In this document: positions 43,616 through 52,817 of the stretch, piece by piece
Position numbering within the stretch: position 1 is the stretch's first letter
Layout of the letters: each line of letters starts with the position of its first letter
Assembly: GCA_947085255.1 (NCBI GenBank)
Contig: CAMTVQ010000005.1
Location: forward strand, 226,625-290,624
DNA length: 64,000 nucleotides
Source: CAMTVQ01 sp947085255
GTDB taxonomy: Bacteria; Bacteroidota; Bacteroidia; Sphingobacteriales; Sphingobacteriaceae
Reading direction: 5' to 3'
Program-made: the position numbers and the translations under genes
The notes under the pieces: model-generated
Databases searched by the model: none
Told to the model about the DNA's origin: nothing
The model's input: the letters and a program-made list of their open reading frames with translations, nothing else

Positions 43616-44890
43616 TTACACCTCATACAATGGAAATTTTTCCATCATCTCGTTTACACGTGCCTTAATACGTGCTACTTTCTTTTCGTTTTCGGGGTCG
43701 GTAAGAACAGCATCAATTAATTCTACTACAGCATCCATGTTTTTCTCTTTTAGCCCTCTGCTGGTAATAGCTGGTGTGCCTACACGTATGCCCGAGGTTA
43801 CAAATGGCGATTTATCGTCAAACGGAACCATATTTTTGTTAATGGTAATATCGGCCTTTACCAACGCATTTTCTGCAACTTTTCCAGTAATATTTTTATT
43901 CCGTAAGTCAATAAGCATTAAGTGGTTGTCTGTACCTCCAGATATTATTTCATAGCCTCTGTCGGTAAATGCTTTTGCCATAGCCTGTGCGTTTTTTTGC
44001 ACCTGCAAAATATATTTCATGTAATCTTCGCCAAGTGCTTCGCCAAAAGCAATTGCTTTAGCAGCAATTACATGTTCTAATGGTCCACCCTGTGTACCCG
44101 GGAAAACAGCACCGTCTAAAATAGCCGACATCATTTTTGGCTCTCCTTTAGGTGTTTTAATGCCCCATGGATTTTCAAAATCTTTACCCATCATAATTAC
44201 ACCGCCACGTGGACCACGCAATGTTTTGTGTGTGGTAGTAGTTACGATATGGCAATGCGGAAGTGGGTCGTTTAATAAACCACGTGCTATCAATCCTGCC
44301 GGATGCGAAATATCTGCCAACAATAATGCGCCAATTTTATCAGCAACGGCACGCATACGCACATAATCCCAATCGCGCGAGTAAGATGAAGCACCACAAA
44401 TAATTAATTTTGGCTGTTCTTTTATGGCAATTGCCTCAAATGTATCGTAGTTAATGCGACCAGTTGCTTTTTCTACTCCATAAAAAGAAGGAGAATACAA
44501 TTGCCCCGAAAAATTTACAGGAGAACCATGTGTTAAATGACCTCCATGTGATAAGTCGAAGCCTAAAATTTTATCGCCAGGTTTTAATACGCCCAACATT
44601 ACAGCGGCATTGGCTTGTGCACCCGAGTGGGGTTGTACGTTTGCCCAAGCAGCTCCAAATAATAATTTCAATCGGTCGATAGCAATTTGTTCTACTTTAT
44701 CTACCACCTCGCAACCACCATAATACCGCTTTCCGGGTAGGCCTTCAGCATATTTATTGGTAAGGCAAGAACCCTGTGCTTCCATTACCTGTAAGGAAGT
44801 GAAATTTTCGGAAGCTATCAGTTCAAGGCCTTCTTGTTGGCGTTGTAGTTCTTCTGTTACTAAATCAAAAATGAGCTTATCGCGTTTCAT
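43616..44890 (-). CDS. glyA: Serine hydroxymethyltransferase
   Basis: 424 residues, PLP enzyme that interconverts serine and glycine while making methylene-tetrahydrofolate; cytoplasmic. The PLP Lys is Lys222 in IVTTTTHKTLRGPRGG. VQPHSGAQANAAVM, FDLSHGGHLTHG and LADISHPAGLIARG are family motifs. The segment DSVAGTPAITSRG-like VTSGIRVGTPAITSRG near the C-terminus completes the match. Normal length. It stands alone on the minus strand, divergent from the plus-strand block that begins at 45012. Confidence 0.98.
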   Translation of the reverse strand: MKRDKLIFDLVTEELQRQQEGLELIASENFTSLQVMEAQGSCLTNKYAEGLPGKRYYGGCEVVDKVEQIAIDRLKLLFGAAWANVQPHSGAQANAAVMLGVLKPGDKILGFDLSHGGHLTHGSPVNFSGQLYSPSFYGVEKATGRINYDTFEAIAIKEQPKLIICGASSYSRDWDYVRMRAVADKIGALLLADISHPAGLIARGLLNDPLPHCHIVTTTTHKTLRGPRGGVIMMGKDFENPWGIKTPKGEPKMMSAILDGAVFPGTQGGPLEHVIAAKAIAFGEALGEDYMKYILQVQKNAQAMAKAFTDRGYEIISGGTDNHLMLIDLRNKNITGKVAENALVKADITINKNMVPFDDKSPFVTSGIRVGTPAITSRGLKEKNMDAVVELIDAVLTDPENEKKVARIKARVNEMMEKFPLYEV

Positions 44891-45011
44891 TAGAATTTTA
44901 TTGAGCCGTAAAATTAAAATTAATCTTTAATTTCGGCACCTAAACTAATTCTGTTTCGTTATCGGTACAACTTTACATCATTAATTTTACTGTTTCAACG
45001 AATAAATAGCA

Positions 45012-46004
45012 ATGAAGGCAATTATACCTGTAGCTGGCATCGGTAGCCGCCTGCGTCCGCAAACACATACACAACCAAAAGCACTAGTTCCGGTAGCCGG
45101 AAAACCTATTTTAGGACATATTATTGATAGTTTGGTAGAAGTAGGCATTACTGAATTTATATTCGTGATAGGGTATTTAGGAGATAAAATTCAGGAATTT
45201 GTAGCCAATAAATATGCCGACCTCAACGTGCAATTTGTAGTACAAGAGTACAAAGAGGGTGCAGGACACGCTATATGGATGGCAAGAGATTTTATTAAAG
45301 ACGATGATGAATTACTAATCGTTTTAGGGGACACTATTTTCGATGTGGATTTACGTAAGGTAATTGCATCTCCTTACTCGGAGTTGGGCGTAAAAAAAGT
45401 AGACGACCCTCGCTTATTTGGTGTAGTAGAAATGGATGACGAAGGAATGGTAACCAAAGTGGTAGAAAAACCATTAATTCCCAAGTCGAACCTAGCAATG
45501 GTGGGCATTTACAAGATTAAAGAGGGTAAAAAACTAATTGAAGCATTAGATTACAACATCAAAAACAATCTTAAAACCAACGAGCAATTTTATATTACCG
45601 ATGGGCTAATGCGTTTGCTGACTGATGGCGTGAAAATGCATACCTTTCAGGTAGAAAACTGGTACGATTGCGGAAAGAAGGAAGTGCTACTGGCCACAAA
45701 TGCCATGCTATTGGCAAAAAAAGCACCTCAGCAACAAGCGAATAACTATACAAATACGATTATTGTACCACCAGTGAGCATTGCCGAAAATTGCAAGATT
45801 AGTAACTCTATTATTGGTCCAAACGTTTCTATTGGCGAGAATACAACTATTCGTCATTCTATAATTAATAACTCGATTATAGGAGCCTATTCTGCCTTAG
45901 AAAGTATTGTGTTAGAAGAATCCCTCATTGGCAACGATGCCTCTTTGCGAGGCTTTAGCCAAAGCCTTAATTTAGGCGATAGTACCGAAATTTCATTTAG
46001 TTAA
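45012..46004 (+). CDS. Nucleoside-diphosphate-sugar pyrophosphorylase with hexapeptide tail
   Basis: 330 residues. N-terminal nucleotidyltransferase domain (MKAIIPVAGIGSRLRPQTHTQPKALVPVAG carries the glycine-rich G-x-G-x-R-x-x-P site), then LGDTIFDVDLRK (metal Asp) and FGVVEMDD. The C-terminal third is a left-handed beta-helix with hexapeptide rungs (AENCKISNSIIGPNVSIGENTTIRHSIINN). It activates a sugar-1-phosphate with NTP; the exact sugar and nucleotide are not readable from sequence. A paralogue lies at 50063, and a flippase gene between them. It begins the 45-58 kb plus-strand block. Confidence 0.88.
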   Translation: MKAIIPVAGIGSRLRPQTHTQPKALVPVAGKPILGHIIDSLVEVGITEFIFVIGYLGDKIQEFVANKYADLNVQFVVQEYKEGAGHAIWMARDFIKDDDELLIVLGDTIFDVDLRKVIASPYSELGVKKVDDPRLFGVVEMDDEGMVTKVVEKPLIPKSNLAMVGIYKIKEGKKLIEALDYNIKNNLKTNEQFYITDGLMRLLTDGVKMHTFQVENWYDCGKKEVLLATNAMLLAKKAPQQQANNYTNTIIVPPVSIAENCKISNSIIGPNVSIGENTTIRHSIINNSIIGAYSALESIVLEESLIGNDASLRGFSQSLNLGDSTEISFS

Positions 46005-46011
46005 TCACTGT

Positions 46012-46767
46012 ATGCGCTATATATTACTCACCTTACTGTTGCTGCCATTGGCTTTATCAGCACAAAAACCGATACGAAAACCAACACAAAAGCCGCCTGT
46101 AAAGAATAGTAGAACGGTAAGCCCACCGCCTATAACTTATACCTACGAGGTAAACCCCAATGCCGTACAAGTACGCTTATACTTTGCCAATACCAAAGAA
46201 ATTAGTCAAGAGTATTTTGTAGATACTACCACAAAAAAGTTGGACGGTTATTACAAGGATTACTACAGAGGAAATAAAGAAAAAGCGTATGGTTTGTATA
46301 AGGGTGGCTATCGTGTAGGAGTATGGTTGTTTTATGATACCGACGGAAAAATACTCGAAAAGTACAATTACGATTTACGCCGCAGTTTCATGTTCAACGA
46401 AAATCCTTACTTGGCTAAAAGGGTGTACGCGGCTATGGGCGCACAAACCACCCATTTAGATACTTTGGATAGCATTCCGCATTTTGTTGGGGGAATGAAA
46501 GAACTTGATTTTTTCTTCAAAAAACAGCTCAAACAACCTTATTTTGCATGGTTGGCTCAGCTAAAAGGTACGCTAATTGTCTCTTTTATAGTTACACAAG
46601 ATGGCGAGTTGCAACGAGTACGTGTTGAAAAATCATTGGGTATGGGTTGTGATGAAGAGGCTTTTCGTGTATTGCAATTAATGCCACGTTGGGCACCTGC
46701 TATTAAAAATGATGAATATGTAGATAGTTACTACGAACTGCCCATAGAATTTGATTGTACCCAATGA
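46012..46767 (+). CDS. Secreted protein with MORN-like strands and TonB C-terminal domain
   Basis: 251 residues. Signal peptide (MRYILLTLLLLPLALSAQ), then a Pro/Lys-rich spacer (KPIRKPTQKPPVKN). The middle has MORN/YwqK-like repeats (KLDGYYKDYYRGNKEKAYGLYKGGYRVGVWLFYDTDGKILE). The last ~80 residues are a TonB C-terminal fold (LKGTLIVSFIVTQDGELQRVRVEKSLGMGCDEEAFRVLQLMPRWAPA). There is no usual membrane anchor, so it is not a classic energy-coupling TonB. It begins 7 nt after the pyrophosphorylase gene and overlaps the next gene by 4 bp. Confidence 0.85.
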   Translation: MRYILLTLLLLPLALSAQKPIRKPTQKPPVKNSRTVSPPPITYTYEVNPNAVQVRLYFANTKEISQEYFVDTTTKKLDGYYKDYYRGNKEKAYGLYKGGYRVGVWLFYDTDGKILEKYNYDLRRSFMFNENPYLAKRVYAAMGAQTTHLDTLDSIPHFVGGMKELDFFFKKQLKQPYFAWLAQLKGTLIVSFIVTQDGELQRVRVEKSLGMGCDEEAFRVLQLMPRWAPAIKNDEYVDSYYELPIEFDCTQ

Positions 46768-47705
46768 TGCAGAATAGGATTACCCAACTTTTTAATATAG
46801 AGTACCCCATTATTCAGGCAGGCATGATTTGGTGCAGTGGCTGGCGCTTAGCGGCTGCGGTTTCTAATGCCGGAGGTTTGGGTATTATTGGTGCAGGCTC
46901 TATGTATCCAGATGTATTGCGCGAGCACATACAAAAATGCAAAGCGGCTACTTCAAAACCCTTTGGTGTAAATCTGCCATTGCTTTACCCAGATATTGAT
47001 AAGCTGATTGAAATTATTACCGAAGAACAAGTTAAAATTGTGTTTACCTCAGCTGGTAATCCCAAAACATGGACAGCCATACTGAAGGAAAAAGGAATTA
47101 CGGTGGTGCATGTAGTAGCCAATACTGCTTTCGCAGCGAAGTGCGAAGCCGCTGGAGTAGATGCTATTGTTGCCGAAGGGTTTGAAGCTGGTGGGCACAA
47201 TGGACGCGAAGAAACAACTACACTTTGCTTAATCCCCATGGTATGCGAAGCGGTAAAAATTCCAGTAATAGCTGCTGGAGGAATAGGCTCTGGTAGACAA
47301 ATGTTGGCTGCCTTTGCCTTAGGTGCAGAAGGGGTGCAAGTGGGGTCGGCTTTTGCCGCAACGGTAGAGAGCTCGGCACACGACCATTTTAAGCAACGCA
47401 TTATTACCGCCGTTGAAGGGGATACCAAGCTGAGCATGAAAAAATTAGTGCCTGTGCGCTTACTCAAAAATGAATTTTACGAGCGGATACAAGCTGCCGA
47501 ATTACGGGGTGCTTCAGTTGAAGAATTAACGGAATTACTGGGCAGAGCTCGTGCAAAAAAAGGAATGTTTGAGGGAGATATGGTAGAAGGCGAATTGGAG
47601 ATAGGTCAAGTTGCGGCACAAATAAAAGAAATTAAGCCAGCAGCGCAGGTGGTTAACGAAATGTGGACAGAATTTGCCCGAGTAAAACAGCAGCTGTCAA
47701 AATAA
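46764..47705 (+). CDS. Nitronate monooxygenase-family flavoprotein
   Basis: 313 residues from the ATG at 46764, which overlaps the preceding stop (ATGA); the TTG three codons earlier is less likely. FMN TIM-barrel enzyme of the 2-nitropropane dioxygenase family. It shows EYPIIQAGMIWCSGWRLAAAVSNAGGLGIIGAG, EGFEAGGHNGREETTTLCLIP (FMN and His region), PVIAAGGIGSGRQMLAAFALGAEGVQVGSAF. Family members oxidise alkyl nitronates; others are enoyl-reductases (FabK) with a similar fold, so the substrate is open. It is closely packed with its neighbours (5 nt to the next gene). Confidence 0.88.
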   Translation: MMQNRITQLFNIEYPIIQAGMIWCSGWRLAAAVSNAGGLGIIGAGSMYPDVLREHIQKCKAATSKPFGVNLPLLYPDIDKLIEIITEEQVKIVFTSAGNPKTWTAILKEKGITVVHVVANTAFAAKCEAAGVDAIVAEGFEAGGHNGREETTTLCLIPMVCEAVKIPVIAAGGIGSGRQMLAAFALGAEGVQVGSAFAATVESSAHDHFKQRIITAVEGDTKLSMKKLVPVRLLKNEFYERIQAAELRGASVEELTELLGRARAKKGMFEGDMVEGELEIGQVAAQIKEIKPAAQVVNEMWTEFARVKQQLSK

Positions 47706-47710
47706 ACACA

Positions 47711-47986
47711 ATGGCCAAGCAACATTACAACATAACGGTTACAGGTAAAGTGCAGGGTGTTTCGTATAGAGCCATTACCAAAGCAGTAGCCGATATGTTG
47801 TTTGTAAAAGGCTCGGTAAGAAATCAAGCAGATGGCTCGGTCTATATAGAAGCCGAAGCCGACCCGAAATTAATGGAACAGTTTTTAGAGTGGTGCGCCG
47901 AGGGTCCAGACAGTGCCAGAGTAGAAACAGTAGAAAAGGTAGAAGGTGTAGTGGAAGATTTTACCAACTTTGTCATTAAAAAATAA
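47711..47986 (+). CDS. acyP: Acylphosphatase
   Basis: 91 residues from the ATG at 47711; the upstream in-frame start at 47663 lies within the preceding gene and is rejected. Hydrolyses acyl phosphates such as acetyl phosphate and 1,3-bisphosphoglycerate. Catalytic Arg in VTGKVQGVSYRAITKA (GxxYR) and Asn in GSVRNQADGSVYIEAE. Length typical. It lies between the nitronate monooxygenase gene (5 nt) and the flippase gene (9 nt). Confidence 0.95.
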   Translation: MAKQHYNITVTGKVQGVSYRAITKAVADMLFVKGSVRNQADGSVYIEAEADPKLMEQFLEWCAEGPDSARVETVEKVEGVVEDFTNFVIKK

Positions 47987-47995
47987 ATAGACCTA

Positions 47996-49471
47996 TTGTC
48001 AATCGCCAAAAAACTACTTGGGCAAACAGCCATTTACGGTCTCAGTAGCATACTGGGTAGGCTACTTAATTACTTGCTTATTAGTTTGCATACGCGCGTG
48101 TTTGTTCAGCCAGAGCAAATGGGCGTAGTTACCGATTTGTATGCTTACGTTACTTTTTTGCTTATTGTATTTACCTATGGCATGGAAACCGCATTTTTCA
48201 GGTTCTCTAACCGCGAGCAAAATACACAAGCTGTATACACTACTTCGGTTATTTCCCTAACACTGTCGAGTGTTTTCTTTTCAGGGATATTAATAGTCTT
48301 TGCAGATCCTATAGCCGCATTTTTGCAGTATGGCAATCATCCCGAATATGTAATTTATTTTGCACTTATATTGGGTTTAGATGCGCTTACGGCTATCCCT
48401 TTTGCTCGACTGCGTCAACTTAATAAACCTGCACGATTTGCTACAGCCAAATTGGTAAATATATTGGTAAACATAAGTTTCAACTTGTTTTTCTTGCTGC
48501 TATGCCCGTATTTACAGCAGCATCAACCCGATAGTATTTTACTACAACTCTATAATCCGAGTATTGGTATTGGATATATTTTTATTGCCAACTTAATCGC
48601 CAGCGCCGTTACATTGGTACTGCTTTTACCTCAATTTAGAGGCATTACTTGGAATTTTGATGCCCACTTATTCAAACAAATGCTCAAGTACGCTTGGCCG
48701 TTGCTTATTGCGGGTTTTGCTGGCATGATTAACGAAACCATAGACAGAGTAATATTGAAATTTTATTTACCGGGTACTACCGAGCAAAATTTAGCACAGC
48801 TCGGCATTTATGGATCGGCATACAAGCTCTCTATTTTTATGACACTGGCCATACAGGCTTTTCGTATGGCTGCCGAGCCGTTCTATTTCGCCCAGGCGGA
48901 TAAAGAAAATGCTGCTCAACTATATGCAACGGTAATGAAACACTTTGTAATTGTGTGTTTGGTTATTTTCCTAGGCGTTACGTTTTACATGGATATTATT
49001 CGCTACATCATTCATCCCAATTATTGGGAAGGTATAAAAGTGGTGCCTATTCTACTAATTGCAAACTTATTTTTAGGAATTTATTACAACTTATCTATCT
49101 GGTACAAAGTCACCGAAAAAACAATTTATGGCGCATATATGGCCATTTTTGGTGCAGTAATTACAATAGTATTGAATATAATTCTTATCCCAATAATGGG
49201 GTATATGGGCTGCGCTATAGCCACTTGTATTTGCTATGTAAGCATGGCAACAGTAAGCTATTTTGTAGGGCAAAAGTACTATGCGGTGCCTTACGCCATT
49301 ACCAAAATAGCTGCTTATTTCTGCCTTGCATTGGTGTTGTACAGTTTAAGTATATATGGTGTAAATGCCTTTTTTGGTGAGCAATTACTGCTTAAAATGG
49401 GTGTAAATACAACACTTTTGCTAGTGTTTATTGGTGTAGCCTATTTGGTAGAGCGCCCACGCGAAATTTAG
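47996..49471 (+). CDS. Polysaccharide flippase, Wzx/MATE-like
   Basis: 491 residues, 12-14 membrane helices, inner membrane. Start is TTG at 47996: it follows a stop codon by only 4 codons, and the first helix (AKKLLGQTAIYGLSSILGRLLNYLLI) would be lost with any later ATG. The polysaccharide_synt family motif-like segments SLHTRVFVQPEQMGVVTDLYAY and MINETIDRVILKFYLPG are visible. Moves lipid-linked glycans across the membrane. Its position between two NDP-sugar enzymes supports a role in surface glycan or O-antigen export. Confidence 0.92.
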   Translation: MSIAKKLLGQTAIYGLSSILGRLLNYLLISLHTRVFVQPEQMGVVTDLYAYVTFLLIVFTYGMETAFFRFSNREQNTQAVYTTSVISLTLSSVFFSGILIVFADPIAAFLQYGNHPEYVIYFALILGLDALTAIPFARLRQLNKPARFATAKLVNILVNISFNLFFLLLCPYLQQHQPDSILLQLYNPSIGIGYIFIANLIASAVTLVLLLPQFRGITWNFDAHLFKQMLKYAWPLLIAGFAGMINETIDRVILKFYLPGTTEQNLAQLGIYGSAYKLSIFMTLAIQAFRMAAEPFYFAQADKENAAQLYATVMKHFVIVCLVIFLGVTFYMDIIRYIIHPNYWEGIKVVPILLIANLFLGIYYNLSIWYKVTEKTIYGAYMAIFGAVITIVLNIILIPIMGYMGCAIATCICYVSMATVSYFVGQKYYAVPYAITKIAAYFCLALVLYSLSIYGVNAFFGEQLLLKMGVNTTLLLVFIGVAYLVERPREI

Positions 49472-49523
49472 TATCTTAGCGGTTTTTAACCCACAAAGTG
49501 CTATTGTAGGATTTTTTTAACGT

Positions 49524-49958
49524 ATGGAAATCAAAATTATTAACCGTTCTGCCCATGTTTTGCCCAGCTACGAAACCGCCGCAGCAGCAGGCATGGATAT
49601 ACGTGCGTGTACTCTACAAAATGTTACCATAAAGCCTTTGGAAAGACAATTGATACCTACAGGTTTGTATGTAGAGTTGCCACAAGGCTACGAGGCGCAA
49701 ATTCGTCCGCGTAGTGGATTGGCGTACAAGCATGGCGTAACGGTACTAAATAGTCCAGGTACAATAGATGCAGATTACAGAGGAGAAATAAAAGTATTGC
49801 TCGTAAATTTATCTAACGAAGCATTTGAAGTAAAAGATGGAGATAGAATTGCCCAAATGATTATTGCTAAGCACGAACGTGCTGTGTGGGAAGAAGTGAA
49901 ACTGCTTAACGAAACCGAACGCGGCGCAGGTGGATATGGGCATACAGGGGTAAAGTAG
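49524..49958 (+). CDS. dut: Deoxyuridine triphosphate nucleotidohydrolase
   Basis: 144 residues, trimeric dUTPase that removes dUTP and provides dUMP for thymidylate synthesis. Motif 1 AAGMDIRA, motif 2 RPRSGLAYKHG, motif 3 VLNSPGTIDADYRGEIKVLLVNL, motif 4 DRIAQMIIAKH, motif 5 ERGAGGYGHTG. Length normal. Located between the flippase gene (52 nt) and a second pyrophosphorylase gene (104 nt), an order I recall as conserved in other Bacteroidota. Confidence 0.97.
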   Translation: MEIKIINRSAHVLPSYETAAAAGMDIRACTLQNVTIKPLERQLIPTGLYVELPQGYEAQIRPRSGLAYKHGVTVLNSPGTIDADYRGEIKVLLVNLSNEAFEVKDGDRIAQMIIAKHERAVWEEVKLLNETERGAGGYGHTGVK

Positions 49959-49959
49959 A

Positions 49960-50060
49960 ATAGTAAATTAATAAGATTACTAACTACCAATAGTTACTAA
50001 TTTACAAAACAATAGAGGCTACTAATCAACGAATTATCAAATCAACGAATCATCATTAAA
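49960..50060. repeat. Low-complexity quasi-repeats before the second pyrophosphorylase
   Basis: The spacer contains AATCAACGAATTATC immediately followed by AAATCAACGAATCATC, a 15-nt direct repeat with one change, preceded by CTAACTACCAATAGTTACTAA-type units. It resembles the spacer at 22575. Confidence 0.45.
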
Positions 50061-50062
50061 GT

Positions 50063-51070
50063 ATGAAAATTATAGTTCCTATGGCTGGAATGGGCAAACG
50101 CATGCGCCCACACACGCTAACAATTCCTAAACCATTAATTCCTGTTGCTGGTAAGCCAATTGTACAACGTTTGGTAGAAGATATTGCCAAAGTATGCAAT
50201 GAACCCATTGAAGAGGTGGCATATATTATTGGCGATTTTGGTAAAGAAGTAGAAAATAACCTTATAAAAGTAGCCGAAAGTTTAGGTGCAAAAGGCACTA
50301 TTTACTATCAGGAAGAACCACTTGGAACGGCTCATGCTATTTATTGTGCCGAAAAATCATTGAGCGGAAATGTAGTAGTAGCCTTTGCAGATACACTATT
50401 TAAAGCTGATTTTAAATTAGACCATACCAAAGACGGCATTATTTGGGTACAACAAATAGAAGATCCACGTGCATTTGGGGTGGTAAAAATTGATGCAAAC
50501 AATGTGATTACTGATTTTGTTGAAAAACCAGAGCATTTTGTTTCCGACTTAGCGATTATTGGTATTTACTATTTCAAAGACGGCGATTATTTGCGTGATG
50601 AGATTAAATACCTACTGGACAACGATATTAGAGATAAGGGAGAATACCAATTGACCAATGCCTTAGAAAACATGAAAAATAAGGGCACGCGGTTTTCTCC
50701 GGGTAAGGTAACAGAGTGGCTCGATTGTGGTAATAAAAACGCTACAGTATATACTAATCAACGGGTTTTAGAGTTTGTAAAATCGACTGAAAAGTTAGTA
50801 GCAGCATCGGCAAACATCCAAAATTCGATTATTATCGAACCTTGTTATATTGGCGAAAAAGCAAGCATTATAAATTCGGTGGTTGGTCCACACGTATCTA
50901 TCGGGAATAACTGTAAAGTGGAACATTCGGTGATAGAAAACAGTATTATACAGAACAATTCCACTATTCACAAAGCAGCCATCTCCAATTCCATGATAGG
51001 TAATCATACCGTTGTAGAAGCAGAGCAGCAAGAGTTGAGTTTAGGGGATTACTCAACTATTAAATATTAA
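50063..51070 (+). CDS. Second NDP-sugar pyrophosphorylase with hexapeptide tail
   Basis: 335 residues. Same architecture as the gene at 45012: MKIIVPMAGMGKRMRPHTLTIPKPLIPVAG (nucleotide site), AHAIYCAEKSL, FADTLFKADF (metal Asp), EYQLTNALENMKNKG, and a C-terminal left-handed beta-helix (EPCYIGEKASIINSVVGPHVSIGNNCKVEHSVI). The paralogues differ enough to act on different sugars. Pairing with the upstream dut gene (104 nt apart) and the TPR gene (10 nt downstream) places it inside the conserved block. Confidence 0.88.
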   Translation: MKIIVPMAGMGKRMRPHTLTIPKPLIPVAGKPIVQRLVEDIAKVCNEPIEEVAYIIGDFGKEVENNLIKVAESLGAKGTIYYQEEPLGTAHAIYCAEKSLSGNVVVAFADTLFKADFKLDHTKDGIIWVQQIEDPRAFGVVKIDANNVITDFVEKPEHFVSDLAIIGIYYFKDGDYLRDEIKYLLDNDIRDKGEYQLTNALENMKNKGTRFSPGKVTEWLDCGNKNATVYTNQRVLEFVKSTEKLVAASANIQNSIIIEPCYIGEKASIINSVVGPHVSIGNNCKVEHSVIENSIIQNNSTIHKAAISNSMIGNHTVVEAEQQELSLGDYSTIKY

Positions 51071-51080
51071 TTTTTTTATT

Positions 51081-52817
51081 ATGCAGCGTTTTTCATCATA
51101 CCTACTACTTACTGTGCTTTTGCTGGCACATAATGCTGCTTTTGCCCAGCGCACAAAAAAGGATAAAAAGGCAGTAGAAAAAACAGCCCCTGCCAAAGTT
51201 CAAAATCCGCAATTTGACATTTTCTTTTTTAATGCGCTAAAAGAAAAAACACTGAATAATTACGACAATGCACTGGATATTTTTAATAAGTGCCTGGCAA
51301 TAGACGGTAATAATGATGCCGTGTTGTTCGAAATAGCCAAAATTCATGTAGCCCGTACGCAATATAATCTGGCATTTCCGGCTATAGAAAAAGCGGTTCA
51401 GCTAAATCCCAATCAAGAGTGGTATTTGCAGTTGTTGGCACAAATGAATGAGGATACCAATAACCAAAAAGCAGCGGCAGACGCCTACAAGAAACTGCTG
51501 GAGTTGTATCCCGATAGAGTGGAGTACTTCTTTAAGTTGGCCAATGCTTATATTTTTTCGGGACAGTATGTAGAGGCGATTAAAATATACGATAGGTTAG
51601 AGTCTCAAATTGGCGTTACCGAAGATGTATCTGTACAAAAGCAAAAAGTATACATCAAAACAAAAAAGATAGACAAAGCGGTAGAAGAAGCAGATAAATT
51701 AATTGATTCCAACCCTGCAGAAGTACGCTACTACATGATGGCTGGCGAAATTTTAATGAGTAATAACTTACCCGATAGGGCATTGAGCTATTACGAAAAG
51801 GCATTAAAATTAGACCCCGAAAATACCTATATCGTGTTGGCAATGGCCGATTATTACCGTGCCAAAAAGGATGAGGCAACTGCGTACATCTACGTAAAAA
51901 AAGCTTTTGCATTACCTCAAATAGATATTGATACCAAAGTGGGCATTCTATATCCTTTTTTTAGCGCAATAAATAAGCCGGAGTATTACGCACAGGCATT
52001 AGAACTGTGTAAAATAATGTTGGCTACTCATCCAAATGAAGCAAAAGCGTATGCTATTTATGGTGATTTTTTATCCCAAAAAGAAGAAGGATATCGCGAT
52101 GCAATACTTCAATACAAAAAGGCAGTAAAATTAGACCCCAGTATATATACCCTTTGGGATCAATTGGTGCGCTTGCAAGTTGCTGTAAAAGAATACAGCG
52201 CAGCTATTATTGATTGCGATACGGCATTAACATTATTTCCCAACCAAGCAACGTTGTATCTTTTTGGAGGTATTGCGCAATCGCAGTTAGGCAATCATAC
52301 AAAAGCTGTAAAAATATTAGGTGATGGGTTGGCGGTAGGTTCTGGCAATAAGGCATTGGTGGTAGAAATGTACTCTTCTTTGGGTGATGCGTATAACGAA
52401 TTGAAGGAATATCAAAAATCAGACTCGGCGTACGACAAAGCCTTGGCAATTAATCCCGACCAAGAATACGTGCTCAATAATTACAGCTATTACTTATCAA
52501 TGCGCGGCGAAAATTTAGAGAAAGCGGAGCGTATGTCGAAAAAAACGATAGAGAAAGATCCTAAGAACGCATCCTTTTTAGATACCTATGCGTGGATTCT
52601 CTATAAATTAAGCCGGTTTGAAGAAGCAAAAGAATATATTCAAAAAGCCATAGAAATTGGCGGTGGTAGTGCTACCGTAATGGAGCATTATGGAGATATA
52701 TTGTATAAGTTAGGCGAAGCCACTTTGGCGTTAGACAACTGGAAAAAAGCGAAAGAAGCTGGTGGAAAATCGGAGTTTTTAGAGAAAAAAATAGCAGATA
52801 AGCGATTGTATGAATAG
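51081..52817 (+). CDS. Secreted TPR-repeat protein
   Basis: 578 residues. Signal peptide (MQRFSSYLLLTVLLLAHNAAFAQ), then about 12-13 tetratricopeptide repeats covering almost the whole length; typical units are SYYEKALKLDPENTYIVLAMA, AILQYKKAVKLDPSIYTLW and AYDKALAINPDQEYVLNNYSYYL. TPR arrays bind partner proteins. A periplasmic or outer-membrane scaffold is likely. Its last 8 bp overlap the start of the DUF4292 gene, so both are translated together, which suggests a joint function. Confidence 0.88.
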   Translation: MQRFSSYLLLTVLLLAHNAAFAQRTKKDKKAVEKTAPAKVQNPQFDIFFFNALKEKTLNNYDNALDIFNKCLAIDGNNDAVLFEIAKIHVARTQYNLAFPAIEKAVQLNPNQEWYLQLLAQMNEDTNNQKAAADAYKKLLELYPDRVEYFFKLANAYIFSGQYVEAIKIYDRLESQIGVTEDVSVQKQKVYIKTKKIDKAVEEADKLIDSNPAEVRYYMMAGEILMSNNLPDRALSYYEKALKLDPENTYIVLAMADYYRAKKDEATAYIYVKKAFALPQIDIDTKVGILYPFFSAINKPEYYAQALELCKIMLATHPNEAKAYAIYGDFLSQKEEGYRDAILQYKKAVKLDPSIYTLWDQLVRLQVAVKEYSAAIIDCDTALTLFPNQATLYLFGGIAQSQLGNHTKAVKILGDGLAVGSGNKALVVEMYSSLGDAYNELKEYQKSDSAYDKALAINPDQEYVLNNYSYYLSMRGENLEKAERMSKKTIEKDPKNASFLDTYAWILYKLSRFEEAKEYIQKAIEIGGGSATVMEHYGDILYKLGEATLALDNWKKAKEAGGKSEFLEKKIADKRLYE

